DNA of 6,463 bases from an uncultured Oscillospiraceae bacterium (GTDB lineage Bacteria > Bacillota > Clostridia > Oscillospirales > Acutalibacteraceae), in contig URYX01000101.1 in assembly GCA_900552225.1 (NCBI GenBank), forward strand, positions 1 through 6,463, read 5' to 3'. The position numbers and the translations under genes were made by a program. Positions 5,816-6,463 of this stretch are shown piece after piece. Within the stretch, counting starts at the first letter, position 1; every line of letters begins with the position of its first letter. The notes below the pieces were generated by a model. That model was not told the origin of the DNA, did no database searches, and saw only the letters and a program-made list of their open reading frames with translations.

Positions 5816-6463
5816 TCTCACGGGCGGCGCTGTACATGGCACGCACCAGACTTTCGCGCCAATGGCTCCACCCGTATCGCTTGGATATCTCCTCACCGGC
5901 CGTAGCCCCGAGCGACGACCCGTCGGCGCGGGTCAGGTCATACAGCATGTCCAGCAGCATCGGATCACGGTCCATGCAACGGGCGAGCGACTCCCCCACG
6001 GCCGGATCGTTCGGGTTCTTGCCGGTCGCGAACTCAGAGAGCGTCAGATGCTCCCGCACCAGGATGCGCACCCATCGCGCGATGTCCGCGTCGAATCCCA
6101 TGCGCTTCATGATCACCGCGGCGTGACGGGCGCCCTCTGCCGCATGATCGGTCACGAACGGACGTTTGCCGACATCATGCAGCAGTCCGGCCAATAGCAG
6201 CGCCGTGTAGTGACGGTCGTCATACCGCTCGCCTCGCGCCGCCGAAACCCGCGCGAGCCGTGACGTCACCTCGACGCTGTGCCGGTCGATGGTATACCGG
6301 TGCGCTGCAGACGCGCTCGGACGATTGCGTATGCCCAGCCATTCAGGCATCCATCGACCGGGTATATCCACGAAATCCAGTTCCTCCCACACGCGCATGA
6401 GCGCCGGCCCGGAGGCCAGCAGACGCACGAACAGTTGGCGCGACTCATCATCCCACACGGAAT
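5766..6463 (-). CDS. glnD: [Protein-PII] uridylyltransferase GlnD, HD-domain part (partial)
   Basis: The frame is open to the right window edge, so the N-terminal nucleotidyltransferase domain lies outside. What remains (about 231 codons) matches the HD phosphohydrolase domain of GlnD, the bifunctional enzyme that attaches UMP to, or removes it from, PII signal proteins according to glutamine level. In actinobacteria the related enzyme adenylylates PII (often called GlnD/GlnK adenylyltransferase). Numbering from codon 6456-6458: MPEWLGIRNRP (37-47) precedes HRYTIDRH (53-60), a hallmark of GlnD. The metal-binding HD pair is in LLHDVGK (His94, Asp95). DHAAEGARHA (104-113) and REHLTL (135-140) supply further conserved histidines. 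The last family-like segment is TRADG...WRESLVRAMYSAARES. The frame then stops at 5766-5768 after only about 15 more residues, so the two C-terminal ACT domains that sense glutamine in standard GlnD are missing. It converges on the MATE remnant and overlaps the unrecognised plus-strand stretch. Sequence style suggests Bifidobacterium. Confidence 0.85.
   Translation of the reverse strand, partial: SVWDDESRQLFVRLLASGPALMRVWEELDFVDIPGRWMPEWLGIRNRPSASAAHRYTIDRHSVEVTSRLARVSAARGERYDDRHYTALLLAGLLHDVGKRPFVTDHAAEGARHAAVIMKRMGFDADIARWVRILVREHLTLSEFATGKNPNDPAVGESLARCMDRDPMLLDMLYDLTRADGSSLGATAGEEISKRYGWSHWRESLVRAMYSAARESIRVQVEGGYADVDFG

Noticed and set aside
5816..6197. Continuation of the 5595 plus-strand frame through glnD
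   Set aside because: It runs antisense to a strong GlnD HD-domain match, codon for codon in mirrored register, which explains the lack of stops.

Overview
The window looks like a mosaic of two unrelated bacteria. Bases 1 to about 4765 read as a high-GC, endospore-forming Firmicute of the class Clostridia; an Oscillospirales-like gut anaerobe is my best guess. The grounds are an intact sporulation sigma factor SigK, a clostridial-type small four-cysteine protein, a YfhO-family membrane protein and the first two thirds of a PTS_EIIC_2-type membrane protein, each with purine-rich Firmicute-style ribosome binding sites or translational coupling. From about 4770 to the end the protein content is actinobacterial, most like Bifidobacterium: the C-terminal half of a MATE/DinF transporter, an unrecognised short coding stretch, and the HD domain of a GlnD-type PII uridylyltransferase on the opposite strand. 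SigK and a bifidobacterial gene set do not belong in one genome.

Layout: 1-220 is the sigK leader; 221-937 sigK (+); 938-1060 an intergenic stretch ending in a near-consensus extended -10 promoter (1012-1040); 1061-1300 a 79-residue Cys4 protein (+); 1324-4107 a 927-residue YfhO-family protein with a long Pro/Ser/Ala-rich tail (+); 4104-5420 an open frame (+) overlapping it by ATGA that starts as a PTS_EIIC_2 protein and turns in frame into a MATE transporter near 4761-4782; 5421-5594 non-coding with small hairpins; 5595 to about 5810 an unrecognised coding stretch (+); 5766-6463 glnD (-), cut by the window edge at its 5' end and apparently shortened at its 3' end.

The promoter at 1012-1040 probably drives a three-gene unit (Cys4 protein, YfhO-like protein, EIIC-like protein): gaps are 23 bases and a 4-base overlap. 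sigK lies upstream as a separate unit expected to be expressed only during sporulation. On the right side, the MATE remnant and glnD converge. The most important observation is the in-frame join near 4770. Together with a second place near 5811, where two convergent coding signals truncate each other, it suggests a chimeric assembly or cloned construct more than a new biological system. I see no tRNA, rRNA, CRISPR array, transposase or insertion-sequence ends.
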